A stretch of DNA of 64,000 bases from Borrelia hispanica CRI (GTDB lineage: Bacteria > Spirochaetota > Spirochaetia > Borreliales > Borreliaceae). This document shows positions 1 to 8,965 of this stretch, piece after piece (positions within the stretch are counted from its first letter, which is position 1; every line of letters begins with the position of its first letter). Position numbers and translations under genes: made by a program. The notes under the pieces are model-generated. The model ran no database searches. It worked only from the letters and a program-made list of their open reading frames with translations, and had not been told where the DNA came from. The stretch spans positions 23,936 through 87,935 of the forward strand of contig NZ_AYOU01000159.1 of NCBI RefSeq assembly GCF_000500065.1. Direction: 5' to 3'.

Positions 1-1
1 T

Positions 2-1045
2 CTTGATTATAGTAGTTTGCAATTTTTAAATTTAGAACTCTCAAATGCACTTCTTGAGGCAATTATAAGTTATAGATTTAATGGTGCTGGATATATTTTA
101 ATTAGACCTAAAGATTTGTATGAAGATTTAAGTAAAAGTGTTAATGATGAATTGCCATTTGGATTTAAGTATTTAGATTATAATCGAATAAAAGATGATC
201 ACAATAGTGATTATTTAAAGTATTTTCAAGATGATGGTACTTTTATTATTGTGCATAAAAGTAGAGTTATAATTTATGAGAATTTTGATTATGTATTGAG
301 TGAGCATACACCAGTCTACACTCAAAGTTTACTTTTAGATATTTGCTTGTTAGAACAGATATATACAGAAATAGAAAAACGTATTGGGCAATATAATTTT
401 TTATTTTACAAGGATGAACAATTGGTTGGTCTTATGGATGCTTTACAGGATGCTAAGAATCAGATAAGTCATTTTAGTAGTAAGGGCAGAGGTTTATTTT
501 CTACATTTTTTAAAAATGATGATAATCAAAAAAATTTGGAAACAGTCGATTTTGAGCTTAGTCGTGTTATTGAGCGATTAAAGAGTGGATTGAGTAATGA
601 TGGAGTATTTTATAGTGCTGATGAGGGAGCAAGTTTGCAGGTTATAAAATATGATCTCTCATTTTTAAAGGATGCATTTGAACTTGTAAAAGCAAAAATA
701 GGTGCTGATAGCAAAGAACCATTGACTAGAAATTTTAATGAGCAGGTAAAGGGCTTGGGGAGTGATGGTAAGGGAGATAGGACTAACTATATTGACTTTT
801 TACATACCGTTCAGGAAGCAGTAGCACTCTCAGTTAATATTAAGCTTAATAAGTATTACAGGCTTAATATGTGTTTTAATGATCTAATTGTACTTAGTGA
901 TAAAGAAAGATTGGAAGAAGATATGATGTTTCTTGATGTTTATTCTAAGTATCTAGATATTGTAAGATCAAATTCTTTAAGTGATGATGAGATAGAAGTA
1001 TTAAATAGTAAATTACATTTTAATTTTAGGAGGTTTAGTAAATGA
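2..1045 (+). CDS. Phage portal protein, 5' end cut by window edge
   Basis: The frame is open from base 2 with no start, so the N-terminus lies outside the window; the visible 347 residues are the C-terminal part. It would form the ring at the capsid vertex through which DNA passes. Support: first gene of a head operon, followed by scaffold-like, decoration-like and capsid-like genes; a GAGYILI stretch early on, and a late segment (about residues 240-280) with a Gly-Asp-rich loop and then a helix before a YRL turn, as in DUF1073-type portals. A TTG at 17 is an internal codon, not a likely start. Overlaps the next gene by 4 bases (ATGA). The portal call is inference from pattern and order. Confidence 0.6.
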   Translation, partial: LDYSSLQFLNLELSNALLEAIISYRFNGAGYILIRPKDLYEDLSKSVNDELPFGFKYLDYNRIKDDHNSDYLKYFQDDGTFIIVHKSRVIIYENFDYVLSEHTPVYTQSLLLDICLLEQIYTEIEKRIGQYNFLFYKDEQLVGLMDALQDAKNQISHFSSKGRGLFSTFFKNDDNQKNLETVDFELSRVIERLKSGLSNDGVFYSADEGASLQVIKYDLSFLKDAFELVKAKIGADSKEPLTRNFNEQVKGLGSDGKGDRTNYIDFLHTVQEAVALSVNIKLNKYYRLNMCFNDLIVLSDKERLEEDMMFLDVYSKYLDIVRSNSLSDDEIEVLNSKLHFNFRRFSK

Positions 1046-1602
1046 TAAAGGCTTCTGGTGTTAATCTAAAAGATGACCTTGAAGATGGTGATAAAAATGT
1101 TGATGTAAATCAAGATTTAAATATTGATAATAAACTTAATAATAAATTTGAGCATAATATCAATAATGATATTAATAATAATGAATTGTTAACTAGAGCT
1201 GTTTGGATTACTAGGCTTGCTGATGATAACTTGAGTTTAAGTTATAATACAAAAGAACTTATTAATTCAGGCCATGCACTTGGTGAGGTTTTAGATATTC
1301 AAGTGTGTGAACTCATTAAAAAGTATGTTGATGAGAAGCAAATATTGGCAGTTGCAGGTAGTCTTGATGTTTTAAATTTAAATAGTCAAATTAAAGATAT
1401 ATTGCTAAGGCTTGCAAGTGTAAATATTGATTCATTTAAAAATAGTAATAATTCATATGGTCTTATGACTTTTACTAAAGGCAATGTTCAGGAGGTGTTA
1501 AATTTAAGAAATACAAGTCATACAATAAAAGATTATAAAGATTTAAGACAGGCAATGCTTAATGAGTGGATGCAAATTAGGCAAGATTTTTATAATGTTT
1601 AA
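1042..1602 (+). CDS. Phage head-operon protein, scaffold-like, function unknown
   Basis: Starts with ATG overlapping the portal stop, behind AGGAGG at 1029-1034, so it is translationally coupled. It is 186 residues. The first 45 residues are almost only Asn, Asp, Lys, Leu and Ile (low complexity, probably disordered) and are followed by a helical region from about residue 50. Position between portal and capsid genes is where scaffold or capsid-maturation proteins sit, and an acidic disordered N-terminus fits a scaffold. No catalytic motif for a protease is visible. Could equally be an uncharacterised cp32-type head protein. Confidence 0.5.
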   Translation: MIKASGVNLKDDLEDGDKNVDVNQDLNIDNKLNNKFEHNINNDINNNELLTRAVWITRLADDNLSLSYNTKELINSGHALGEVLDIQVCELIKKYVDEKQILAVAGSLDVLNLNSQIKDILLRLASVNIDSFKNSNNSYGLMTFTKGNVQEVLNLRNTSHTIKDYKDLRQAMLNEWMQIRQDFYNV

Positions 1603-1657
1603 ATCTTTAAGTTAATTTAATTTAAGTTTGGTATAAATTTAAAATAGGAGAGTATTT

Positions 1658-2251
1658 ATGGCAGATAAGAGTGCATTAGAGGCCAGTGTAGAGAGACTTA
1701 CTAGGGAAAAAGATAGACTTGAGAGTGAACTTGCATCTTTAAAATTGGGCAAGCAATCAGAAGTTTTAAAGCGACTAAAAGATCATACCACATATCCAGC
1801 AGTTTTTGATAGGGAGGTTCAGTTTGGATCTCGAGATATTTATTTTGCTCATAGAGGGGGCTTGCAGTATTCTTTGGCAGATAAATTTGAAAATTATCAG
1901 GATATTGGGTTTTGCTATAAACGTGGAGTTAAGCTTGTTGTTCAAAATGGTATGTCGACTTGCGTGACACGTGGTGGTGGAAATGATCTTTATGGAATTT
2001 GCATAGATTATGATGATTTGACACGAACAGCAACAGTCATCTCAATTGCAAATAGTTTTGAATGTATTTTGTTGTCAGATATGAATGTTAAGGCTGGTGA
2101 TAAATTGGTTTTTGATGATATGGGAGTACTTTCAAAGGTAAAGACCAATGGTACTTATATGCAAGCTTTGGCTTTAAGTGATGCTTTAGAGTTTAAAGAT
2201 AAGTCAGGATTTTATGGTGCAAAGGTAATGCTTATCAATAAGCCTTTGTAA
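1658..2251 (+). CDS. DUF228-type Borrelia phage protein, possible capsid decoration protein
   Basis: 197 residues, ATG behind TAGGAG. The first 35 residues form a coiled coil rich in Glu, Lys, Arg and Leu; the rest is a beta-rich domain with Gly-rich turns (TRGGGNDLYGICIDYDD near residue 110). The pattern matches the Borrelia cp32-plasmid DUF228 family as I remember it. Placement just before the capsid gene and the trimer-type N-terminal coiled coil suggest a capsid decoration or accessory protein; that role is inference. A 96-base AT-rich spacer follows. Confidence 0.65.
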   Translation: MADKSALEASVERLTREKDRLESELASLKLGKQSEVLKRLKDHTTYPAVFDREVQFGSRDIYFAHRGGLQYSLADKFENYQDIGFCYKRGVKLVVQNGMSTCVTRGGGNDLYGICIDYDDLTRTATVISIANSFECILLSDMNVKAGDKLVFDDMGVLSKVKTNGTYMQALALSDALEFKDKSGFYGAKVMLINKPL

Positions 2252-2347
2252 ACAAATAATATGGTAATTTAAATAGTAATTGAATTAATAATTCAATTTT
2301 AAAAATAAATTTGAAAAAATTAGTTAAAATTAAGGAGATATTAAACA

Positions 2348-3271
2348 TTGAGTGAAAGTTTATTTAATAATGAAGAATTTATAAATACTCTTAGAGATTC
2401 TCTTTTTGTTGATAGGCCAATCCCTGAATATTATCATTTTTTTGATAATGAACAAATAGAAACTAGTGATGCATCACTTACAAGTGAGCGAGTTATTAAA
2501 TGGAATTCTAGTATTGTGGATTTGCCAACACTTAAGGTAAATGATTTTAGTACGGTTGCTACTATTAAGTTTAAAAGGCAAGTTGTTCTTGTTAATTATT
2601 TACCTTTTCAATATGCATTTACATATTATGCACCTGATGGCAGATTGGATATTCAAGCAGTTAATAATATTAATATGAGAGAAGGACTTAGGTATTCCTT
2701 ATCACAAATACATAAACTTTTAAGTTCACATTATTTAAGGGGTGGTTTGTGTTTTTCTGGTTCTAAAGAGCGAACACTTTTGGTTGATGATTCTAATAGA
2801 GAAACTATGTATGGATTACTTAATATTCCAGGGCAAATAGATAAAAATATTAAAGTTACTAAAGCTTCTGATTTAATAAAGGCTTGTAATGATGAGATTG
2901 GTAATATTAATGTAGAAGATGAGCGAGGAGTGCCTTTTAGAGTACTTACAACTCCGAAAATTAAAGCGATATTGCTTGAGAGATTGAGTAATAATAATTA
3001 TTCATATAAAGATGTGTTGTTTGATTCTCTAAGAGCAATAAATAATGATGCTGATATTGAGCTTGAGACTACCAATTTATTGGATGATGAGATGTTAATT
3101 TATCCAAGAAGTTCTAAGCTTTTATTGCTAAAAGATGGACATCCTCCGATTTTAAATGCATATACACAAATGTCAAGTAGTAATTTTAGAACTAGTTTTT
3201 TGGATTTTTCTATTGGAAGCATTCTTGCAAGTGAAAAATCAATACTTAGATTTAAGATAAGTTGGACATAA
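2348..3271 (+). CDS. Probable major capsid protein (HK97-like fold)
   Basis: 307 residues from a TTG start with TAAGGAGA 9 bases upstream; no better ATG is near. The last 130 residues have the layout of HK97-type shell proteins: FRVLTTPKIKAILLERL (a helix after a beta strand, about residues 207-223), a DDEMLIYPR strand, then a Gln-rich loop and a final strand pair. Size and place after portal, scaffold and decoration genes agree. No separate protease is visible, so shell maturation is unclear. The call is inferred from fold-like pattern and synteny. Confidence 0.55.
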   Translation: MSESLFNNEEFINTLRDSLFVDRPIPEYYHFFDNEQIETSDASLTSERVIKWNSSIVDLPTLKVNDFSTVATIKFKRQVVLVNYLPFQYAFTYYAPDGRLDIQAVNNINMREGLRYSLSQIHKLLSSHYLRGGLCFSGSKERTLLVDDSNRETMYGLLNIPGQIDKNIKVTKASDLIKACNDEIGNINVEDERGVPFRVLTTPKIKAILLERLSNNNYSYKDVLFDSLRAINNDADIELETTNLLDDEMLIYPRSSKLLLLKDGHPPILNAYTQMSSSNFRTSFLDFSIGSILASEKSILRFKISWT

Positions 3272-3273
3272 TA

Positions 3274-3666
3274 ATGGATCGTAATGAGGATTTAGATAAG
3301 ATTTATTCTAAGATATTGAATTTACTTATGATTAAGAGTTTAGATTTTAATTTTGAAGAATTTAATTTGTATATAGGGTTACTTGAAGATGTTTTACTGA
3401 GCAGAGGTTTAGGACTTAAAGATTTAAATTCAAGTAATGTTTTTTTGCTTATTTATTACTTTATTGGATGTGAACTTAAAAAGCGAGGAAAACTTTTATA
3501 TTTTGATTTGGGTAAAATTAAGTCTGAGAGATTAGGTGAAATATCAGTTGAGTATTTTGATGATGCATTGCGTGGTGAAGTTTTGGTTAATGATTTTTGT
3601 TCTGCTTTTAACAATCTTGTAGAAGATATTAAGACTAATAAAAAAGTTTTAATAGGGGTTGTATGA
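3274..3666 (+). CDS. Head-tail connector (adaptor)-like protein
   Basis: 130 residues using the ATG at 3274; a TTG at 3262 would overlap the capsid gene and is less likely. Mostly helical, with a segment (IKSERLGEISVEYF, about residues 85-98) that resembles the Lys/Ser-x-x-x-Gly-x-x-Ser-Val-x-Tyr strand of phage gp6/DUF4054-type adaptors that extend the portal ring. Located between capsid and tail genes, where adaptors are normal. Its stop overlaps the start of the next gene. Moderate inference. Confidence 0.5.
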   Translation: MDRNEDLDKIYSKILNLLMIKSLDFNFEEFNLYIGLLEDVLLSRGLGLKDLNSSNVFLLIYYFIGCELKKRGKLLYFDLGKIKSERLGEISVEYFDDALRGEVLVNDFCSAFNNLVEDIKTNKKVLIGVV

Positions 3667-4037
3667 TGGATGCTATTAATTTAGCCATAGTTCGTAATAT
3701 TAAAAGGTATACACAACCGATGTTTTTATTTAAAAAAAATTTAATTAAAAATAAGATCAATTCTTCTTATGAAATTAAGATTGATAAAACAACTCCTATT
3801 AAATTTGATGGAGTGTTTTTACCAAGTGGTGAGAGTAATATTGAGCTTTTTGGTTCTAATATATTTGTTAAAGAAATTCATGCAAAGACTTATACTTTAG
3901 ATGTTCTTGATTTTAATGCAGGAGAGCAATTATTAGTGGGTAATGATCTTATGGAAATTTTAAGTGTAAGTAGGCATTTAAATTTTTGTTTAAATCAAAG
4001 ATTTAGATATATTGTTTTGATGCTTAGAAAACTTTAA
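3663..4037 (+). CDS. Head-completion or minor structural protein (DUF1506-like)
   Basis: 124 residues. ATG at 3663 and a second in-frame ATG at 3666; both are coupled to the preceding stop. Small, mostly beta protein with a basic N-terminus (several Lys and Arg in the first 30 residues). In cp32-type operons a protein of this size sits at this position, and I recall it as DUF1506. Likely closes the head or joins head and tail. No recognisable catalytic residues. Confidence 0.5.
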   Translation: MMDAINLAIVRNIKRYTQPMFLFKKNLIKNKINSSYEIKIDKTTPIKFDGVFLPSGESNIELFGSNIFVKEIHAKTYTLDVLDFNAGEQLLVGNDLMEILSVSRHLNFCLNQRFRYIVLMLRKL

Positions 4038-4069
4038 CTTAAATTTTTACGTTTATTTGGAGAATATTT

Positions 4070-4618
4070 GTGTTACTTAGTTTATATGAATCTCAAACTT
4101 TTTTAGTAAAAATATTGTTTGAGTTTAAAGATTATTTAAAGAAACATTCTTTTAAAGTGAAGATTATAAATTCTTATAATCCTTTATATTTAAATGATCT
4201 AGAAATTAGTGGATCTTATCTTTTAGTAATAAGGCCAGAAGGTTTTGATTCTTTGGATGTTAGAGATTTTAGAAGTGGCAGTTTTTATGAGAATGTTAAT
4301 GAGTTTGGATTTAAATTTATACTTTTCTTTTTAGGATTTGTAGGAGAGGTTGGAGAACTTAAGATATATGTTGGGTTGCATACTATTTATGAATATTTTT
4401 TAGAATTTTTGCATGATAATGCATTTGAATTTAAGTTTTTAAAACCAAATCTTTTAGAAAATGAATATGATTTGTCTTTGAATTATTATTTAAAATCCAC
4501 AAGTGATTTAATAAATGGAGGGTTTGTTAAGACTTCTTGTAATGGATTAAAAGGTGTTTTGGGACTTAGTCAAAATTACAGGGCAAATATACAAATTGTT
4601 GAAAATAAAATAGATTAA
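4070..4618 (+). CDS. Phage tail-completion type protein (DUF764-like)
   Basis: 182 residues from a GTG at 4070 with TTTGGAG 7 bases upstream. Rich in Phe, Leu and Tyr with alternating strands; no signal peptide. Size and place directly before the sheath gene match the cp32 family I recall as DUF764. Tail terminator or neck protein is the usual gene here in contractile phages, but no specific motif proves it. A 47-base spacer with AT runs separates it from the next gene. Confidence 0.5.
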   Translation: MLLSLYESQTFLVKILFEFKDYLKKHSFKVKIINSYNPLYLNDLEISGSYLLVIRPEGFDSLDVRDFRSGSFYENVNEFGFKFILFFLGFVGEVGELKIYVGLHTIYEYFLEFLHDNAFEFKFLKPNLLENEYDLSLNYYLKSTSDLINGGFVKTSCNGLKGVLGLSQNYRANIQIVENKID

Positions 4619-4665
4619 AAAAAATAAATTAAACTTAAAAGTTAAATTTAAAAATAGGAGATAAT

Positions 4666-5742
4666 ATGCCGCAAGATACAATTAATGTCAATTTAATTGA
4701 AGATAAAGTGAAGTTGAATAATATTGGTTATTATAATCCTTTGCTTATTTATAAGAGTGATGTTTTAGAAAAAGGGCATTTTGTTTTAACTAGTGGAAGC
4801 TTTAGAGATTTTTTAACTTCTATGAGTGTAAGAGATGATGTTAAAACAGATGTAGAGAAGGTTAAATTAGCTGCCGAGCAGATTGAGTTTTTAATAAAGA
4901 GTAGCAATGATTTTTTTAATGAGGAGGGGCTTAGGTCTTTTGATTTTTATATTTACGAAAATATAGACGATGTAGTTCAGTTTTTAAAGCAAAATATACA
5001 TGCAGTTGTTATATTTGTTGCTACTTTAGAAGAAAATTTTGGGACAGAATGGAATATGATTAAAAGTCTGATTAAATTTGTAGTATTCTCAACAAATCTT
5101 AATAGGCTGCCTGAATTTTTGGAAGTGTTACCAGTAAGCCAGAGGGATGGTGTTGTTTTGGTTTATGATAATGGTGCTGATAATTTACATCTTAAATTTG
5201 CAGCTAAATATTTATATGAGGCTGGCATGTTTCATTCTGTGAATCCTTATGGAATTACATTACGGGCAAACCCAATTTATGATGCAACTTTAATTAATAA
5301 TTTAAGACGTCATAATATTAATTTTTATTCGCTTTTAAATGAAACCGGTAGGGATGGTGTTTTGGCATTTAAGGAAGCAGTAGATTGCTCATCAATGCCA
5401 ATTGATGAGGCATTCACTTATTACCTTTTGAAGAATGAATCAACACATGAACTTATTCGTATTTGGAATCGAAATCATAGGCAAAATAGTAAGCTTAGTG
5501 AATTAAAATTTGCTGATGGGAAACCCAATGCTTATACGGCAGGACTTGAGTGTTTATTTAAAGAATTTAAAGAGAGGGGACTTATTGTGTCTTTTGGTGA
5601 TATTAAGTTTGGACTTAAGAGAGATAATGTTTTGGGTTTAGATTTGTCTATTCGTGTTAAATATAATGATAGTTTTAAGAGCGTTGTGTTAAACATAAGT
5701 AGTGATGATATTAATGATTATTTAAGACGGGAGGTTGATTGA
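4666..5742 (+). CDS. Probable contractile tail sheath protein (DUF787-type)
   Basis: 358 residues, ATG behind TAGGAG. The middle has a Rossmann-like stretch (VVIFVATLEE, then VVFSTN and VVLVYDN) and the second half has the order seen in sheath proteins of the DUF3383 kind: a helix, an Asn-Pro turn, 'LRRHNINFYSLL' (about residues 213-224), a Gly-rich turn, then an acidic helix pair and a Lys-Phe-Ala-Asp-Gly-Lys-Pro-Asn loop. A tube-like gene follows directly, as in contractile tails. Called DUF787 from memory of cp32. Stop overlaps the next start. Confidence 0.6.
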   Translation: MPQDTINVNLIEDKVKLNNIGYYNPLLIYKSDVLEKGHFVLTSGSFRDFLTSMSVRDDVKTDVEKVKLAAEQIEFLIKSSNDFFNEEGLRSFDFYIYENIDDVVQFLKQNIHAVVIFVATLEENFGTEWNMIKSLIKFVVFSTNLNRLPEFLEVLPVSQRDGVVLVYDNGADNLHLKFAAKYLYEAGMFHSVNPYGITLRANPIYDATLINNLRRHNINFYSLLNETGRDGVLAFKEAVDCSSMPIDEAFTYYLLKNESTHELIRIWNRNHRQNSKLSELKFADGKPNAYTAGLECLFKEFKERGLIVSFGDIKFGLKRDNVLGLDLSIRVKYNDSFKSVVLNISSDDINDYLRREVD

Positions 5743-6161
5743 TGAAGGATTATTATTCATTAGATTTAGTGTTCTTTAGTTTCTCAGGTGTGCTTATTGA
5801 TAGGGGCAAATTGCAATATTCAACTTCTCCAAATGTTATGGCAACTGCCAGTACTGAGGAGCGAAATGTTCCAATTCCAAGTTTTAGAGATCCTAGAACT
5901 ATTATTCACATATTTAATTTAGAGATTACCAAAGGATCATTTGATTATAAGGTCTTAACTAAACTTAGTAATGAGCAATTTTATGGTTCTAGCTATAAGA
6001 GAGACAAATTAAAATCATTGGTTTTTAATGATCAAATGGGACTTAAGATTATTTCTAATAGTGCATTTTTTTCTGAAATTCCAAGTAGAACTTATGCAAG
6101 TGGCAGTGATACTGTAAATTTTGTAATTCATGCAATTAATTGTGAAGTTGAAAGGAGGTGA
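5742..6161 (+). CDS. Probable tail tube protein (DUF1463-type)
   Basis: 139 residues from the ATG at 5742, with GGGAGG 7 bases upstream and overlapping the sheath stop; the TTG at 5739 is less likely. Begins with two strands 'LDLVFFSFSGVLIDRG', then a Pro-rich loop and a segment of the form Gly-Ser-Phe-Asp-Tyr-Lys-Val-Leu-Thr, followed by a short domain ending in strands. This two-sheet layout and position after the sheath match phage tube proteins of the DUF3277 kind. Size fits the cp32 DUF1463 family. Confidence 0.55.
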   Translation: MKDYYSLDLVFFSFSGVLIDRGKLQYSTSPNVMATASTEERNVPIPSFRDPRTIIHIFNLEITKGSFDYKVLTKLSNEQFYGSSYKRDKLKSLVFNDQMGLKIISNSAFFSEIPSRTYASGSDTVNFVIHAINCEVERR

Positions 6162-6164
6162 TTA

Positions 6165-6587
6165 GTGAGATATAAACTTAAGATTTTAACTAAACATAAA
6201 ACTTATGAATATGTTGTAAGAGATATTCCTATGTATGATTGGGATTCTATTTTAGGTTTTGATTCAAGTCAAGAAACTTTAAGACGAGAATTAAATAATT
6301 TATCTACTTTGAAAAAAGTAAGCTCTTTAATGATATCTGCATCTTTTTTTGATGAATTTTATGACATTATTAATGATAATAAAGAGCATTCATTTTTGTA
6401 TAAATATCCACTTCCTACTATTTTGTTTGCTATTGAGTATTCTTTAGTTGAAAAAATATCAGGATTGCAAAAGCCTAGTTTGGTTTATATTGAGAGTTTT
6501 CAAGATTCTGATGGGACTTTTGTTAAGTATTCGTATATTGATGAGAGGTGGAATTATGATGATTTGGTATTAAGAGAAGTTGGTTAG
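6165..6587 (+). CDS. Tail assembly chaperone-like protein (DUF1473-type)
   Basis: 140 residues from a GTG at 6165; AAAGGAGGTG lies just upstream and overlaps the end of the tube gene. Starts with strands and an Asp-Trp-Asp-Ser motif at about residue 25, then mostly helix. It lies between the tube and tape-measure genes, the fixed position of tail assembly chaperones. The following 72-residue gene may be the partner chaperone. No slippery heptamer for frameshifting between the two was found, and a 25-base gap separates them. Confidence 0.5.
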   Translation: MRYKLKILTKHKTYEYVVRDIPMYDWDSILGFDSSQETLRRELNNLSTLKKVSSLMISASFFDEFYDIINDNKEHSFLYKYPLPTILFAIEYSLVEKISGLQKPSLVYIESFQDSDGTFVKYSYIDERWNYDDLVLREVG

Positions 6588-6612
6588 GTTTAAAAAAATT
6601 TAAGGAAAATTT

Positions 6613-6831
6613 ATGAATCGTAGTGAAATTTTAAATGAATATTTAAATTATTTAAAGTATTTAAGAAGTGAAACTTGTAAGTATTATTTCCCCGTTTTAA
6701 TGGAGGTTTGTACATTTAACGATGTTAAGAAGTTTAAATATGATGAACTTATGGAAATTAACAAAATTGCTAATTTTAAACTTAAGAAAGAAGTGTATGA
6801 AAAATTTTTGGTTTCAAAGTTATTAGGTTAG
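6613..6831 (+). CDS. Small helical tail-operon protein (DUF1322-type)
   Basis: 72 residues, ATG with AAGGAAA 5 bases upstream. Highly charged, Tyr/Lys/Glu-rich and probably two or three helices. Matches by size and position the short DUF1322 protein that precedes the tape-measure gene in cp32. A second tail assembly chaperone is the likely role; this is inference from position. Ends 12 bases before the next start. Confidence 0.5.
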   Translation: MNRSEILNEYLNYLKYLRSETCKYYFPVLMEVCTFNDVKKFKYDELMEINKIANFKLKKEVYEKFLVSKLLG

Positions 6832-6843
6832 TGGGAGATTTTT

Positions 6844-8310
6844 ATGAGTTTGGGCATTGATGCTACAAAGAAAGATTTAACCTATCTTTCTAATTTTAAT
6901 ATTGAGTTAGATGAGTATTTAAAATCAAAATTTAAATCAAAGTTTATGGGTAGTAATGATTTTTTTAAAAAACAAATAGCTTCTCTTTTTTCTGTATCTA
7001 ACTCTAATGATTTTAAATCTAAAGATTTTGGTAAAGTCTTTGCCAAAGATTTTGGTGATGATTTTATAAGTTATTTGCCCAAATTATCAGAACCTAAATT
7101 AGCAAATATTGATTTTGACTTAATTGAGGCACCAAAATCTATGCAAAATTTAAATTTTAAAGATTTAAATATGAAAACTTTTAGGTCTAGAGAAAAGAAT
7201 GATAATCAAGAAAATAATTTTAATTTAATTAAACCTTTAGTTTCAAATTCTTTTTTAATACCTTTAGTACCTATGGAGTCTAATGACTTACATGATAATT
7301 TGCCGCGCTTAAATTCAAATGTAGATTTGATTTCAAATTCAAGTATAAAGTCAAATATGTTATATTCAGATATTTTTAAATATTTAAATGTAAATGCAGC
7401 TTCTAAGACACGTTTAAATATGGTTCCTGGTGATTTTGATTTTAAAACCAAAGGTGGTTCTGTGTTGGGAATTAATGATGTGACTTATAATAAATCTGAA
7501 ACTCAAAAAATCAAAAGCATGCTTGCAAGTACGGGTAAATTTGATACTCAGGTGGATATTAATGATTTTATTCGCAAAACGGCTGGTTTTAAATCTCTAT
7601 TGTCTAATGATCAACAACAAAATATAACAAATATGCCCAAGATGTTTTTTGAAATGATTAATTTGGCAAGTAATTTTAAGGGTAAACAGCAACCAAAAGA
7701 TAATGATAATGCTGTTTCTGTTATTTATAAATTATTTAATGATGGTATTTTGTCTCCTCTTAAGAATCAATTAATAAAAAGTTTTGCTACTATTAAAGAA
7801 AAGAAAACAGATTATATCAAAAGTTCTCTTAGTAATTCCCTTGGAGAACCTTTGGGAGGTGCAGTTTCAGATCTTTTCTCTACTTTGATGTCACAATTTG
7901 GTACGAAATTAGATGTAATATTAAAAGATTTCAATTTAAAAAAAATTATTGGTTGGGACAGCTATGAAGAGAAATCTGAAGATGCAGAGCAAGATGGAGT
8001 AGATAAAACCAGTTTAAAAACAGAACCAGAAGCTAATTTGGAAACCAATTTAGACTTGGATAATTTAAGACTTAATGATGTTTGTAATGATTTAAATGTG
8101 ATTTTGACAGAAATTAGAGATTCAATAAAGCAGGTTTGTGGTATGGATTTCGAGAGGAGTGTTGTAGATCCTTTAAGTGTTTATTTTAACAATGTTGAGA
8201 ATGCTATTAATGCTTTATCAGATGCAATAACCCGTAATTCTCAAGGTGGGTCTTTTGGGGGTAATATAAATGATATTAAGATTGGTAATGCAATCTCGCG
8301 TATCCCTTAA
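6844..8310 (+). CDS. Probable tail tape-measure protein (DUF759-type)
   Basis: 488 residues, ATG behind GGGAGA. Long, Lys/Asn/Phe-rich N-terminal half with repeated Phe-Lys-Ser and Lys-Phe-Lys-Ser stretches (residues 25-60), then a hydrophobic region around residues 325-370 and helical acidic C-terminus ending in a Gly-rich tail. Longest gene of the tail block and placed after tube and chaperones, so it should set tail length. At about 0.15 nm per residue this predicts a tail near 70 nm. Antisense frame at 7206-7451 is a shadow. Confidence 0.6.
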   Translation: MSLGIDATKKDLTYLSNFNIELDEYLKSKFKSKFMGSNDFFKKQIASLFSVSNSNDFKSKDFGKVFAKDFGDDFISYLPKLSEPKLANIDFDLIEAPKSMQNLNFKDLNMKTFRSREKNDNQENNFNLIKPLVSNSFLIPLVPMESNDLHDNLPRLNSNVDLISNSSIKSNMLYSDIFKYLNVNAASKTRLNMVPGDFDFKTKGGSVLGINDVTYNKSETQKIKSMLASTGKFDTQVDINDFIRKTAGFKSLLSNDQQQNITNMPKMFFEMINLASNFKGKQQPKDNDNAVSVIYKLFNDGILSPLKNQLIKSFATIKEKKTDYIKSSLSNSLGEPLGGAVSDLFSTLMSQFGTKLDVILKDFNLKKIIGWDSYEEKSEDAEQDGVDKTSLKTEPEANLETNLDLDNLRLNDVCNDLNVILTEIRDSIKQVCGMDFERSVVDPLSVYFNNVENAINALSDAITRNSQGGSFGGNINDIKIGNAISRIP

Positions 8311-8354
8311 AATCTTATTTATTTTATTTTATTTTATTTATGAGGATATTTAAT

Positions 8355-8921
8355 ATGATAGATAAAAAAAATATAACATCAATGATTTTGGATATTGTAA
8401 ATCATGTTTTAAGTCTCTCAGTTTCATCTAATTTTATTGTCCTTTTTCCTCGTCCCGATTTTAAGGGATTTGTGTATGTGCCACAGTTGTTTTTTATATT
8501 TCCAAAATCAAAACCAACCGAGGAGAGTTTTAGCAATGCCAGTAGTGAACAGGGAACTGTTAATGTTAATTTAAAAGAAGGTGAGGTTTTAAGTTATAAT
8601 GTTGTGTCAAATCCAGAGATAATTAATGTTTCTAATGGCATTTTGTCTTCTATACATGATAAGTTTTTGATTGAACATTTAAAAAAGACATCTTATGCAA
8701 ATAGTGTTTTAGAGTTTAATGTTAATTTTGTTAAAGTGCACTTTAGAGAAAGATTTAAGATGGGTTTTTATTATTCTGTTTATGGTCCTATGATTGGATT
8801 TCATGAATTGACTATTATTAATTCTTTAAAATTTAGAGATACTGCATTCATTGAAGAGATTAATGTTAGTTTGCAAATTAAAATATTAAAAACTTTTAAT
8901 TTTTCTACTTATAAAGGTTAA
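8355..8921 (+). CDS. Tail/baseplate protein (DUF792-like)
   Basis: 188 residues using ATG 8355, which has GAGGAT 6-8 bases upstream; an ATG at 8340 has no ribosome site and only short TTTTA repeats before it. The protein is beta-rich with a Pro-Arg-Pro-Asp-Phe turn near residue 30 and a Gln-Gly-Thr-Val-Asn-Val segment. In contractile phages the gene after the tape measure is a LysM-type or hub protein; no LysM motif is clear. I recall the cp32 equivalent as DUF792. Confidence 0.45.
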   Translation: MIDKKNITSMILDIVNHVLSLSVSSNFIVLFPRPDFKGFVYVPQLFFIFPKSKPTEESFSNASSEQGTVNVNLKEGEVLSYNVVSNPEIINVSNGILSSIHDKFLIEHLKKTSYANSVLEFNVNFVKVHFRERFKMGFYYSVYGPMIGFHELTIINSLKFRDTAFIEEINVSLQIKILKTFNFSTYKG

Positions 8922-8965
8922 AATATAATTATATAATATAATTATATTTATTTAGGAGAATGTTT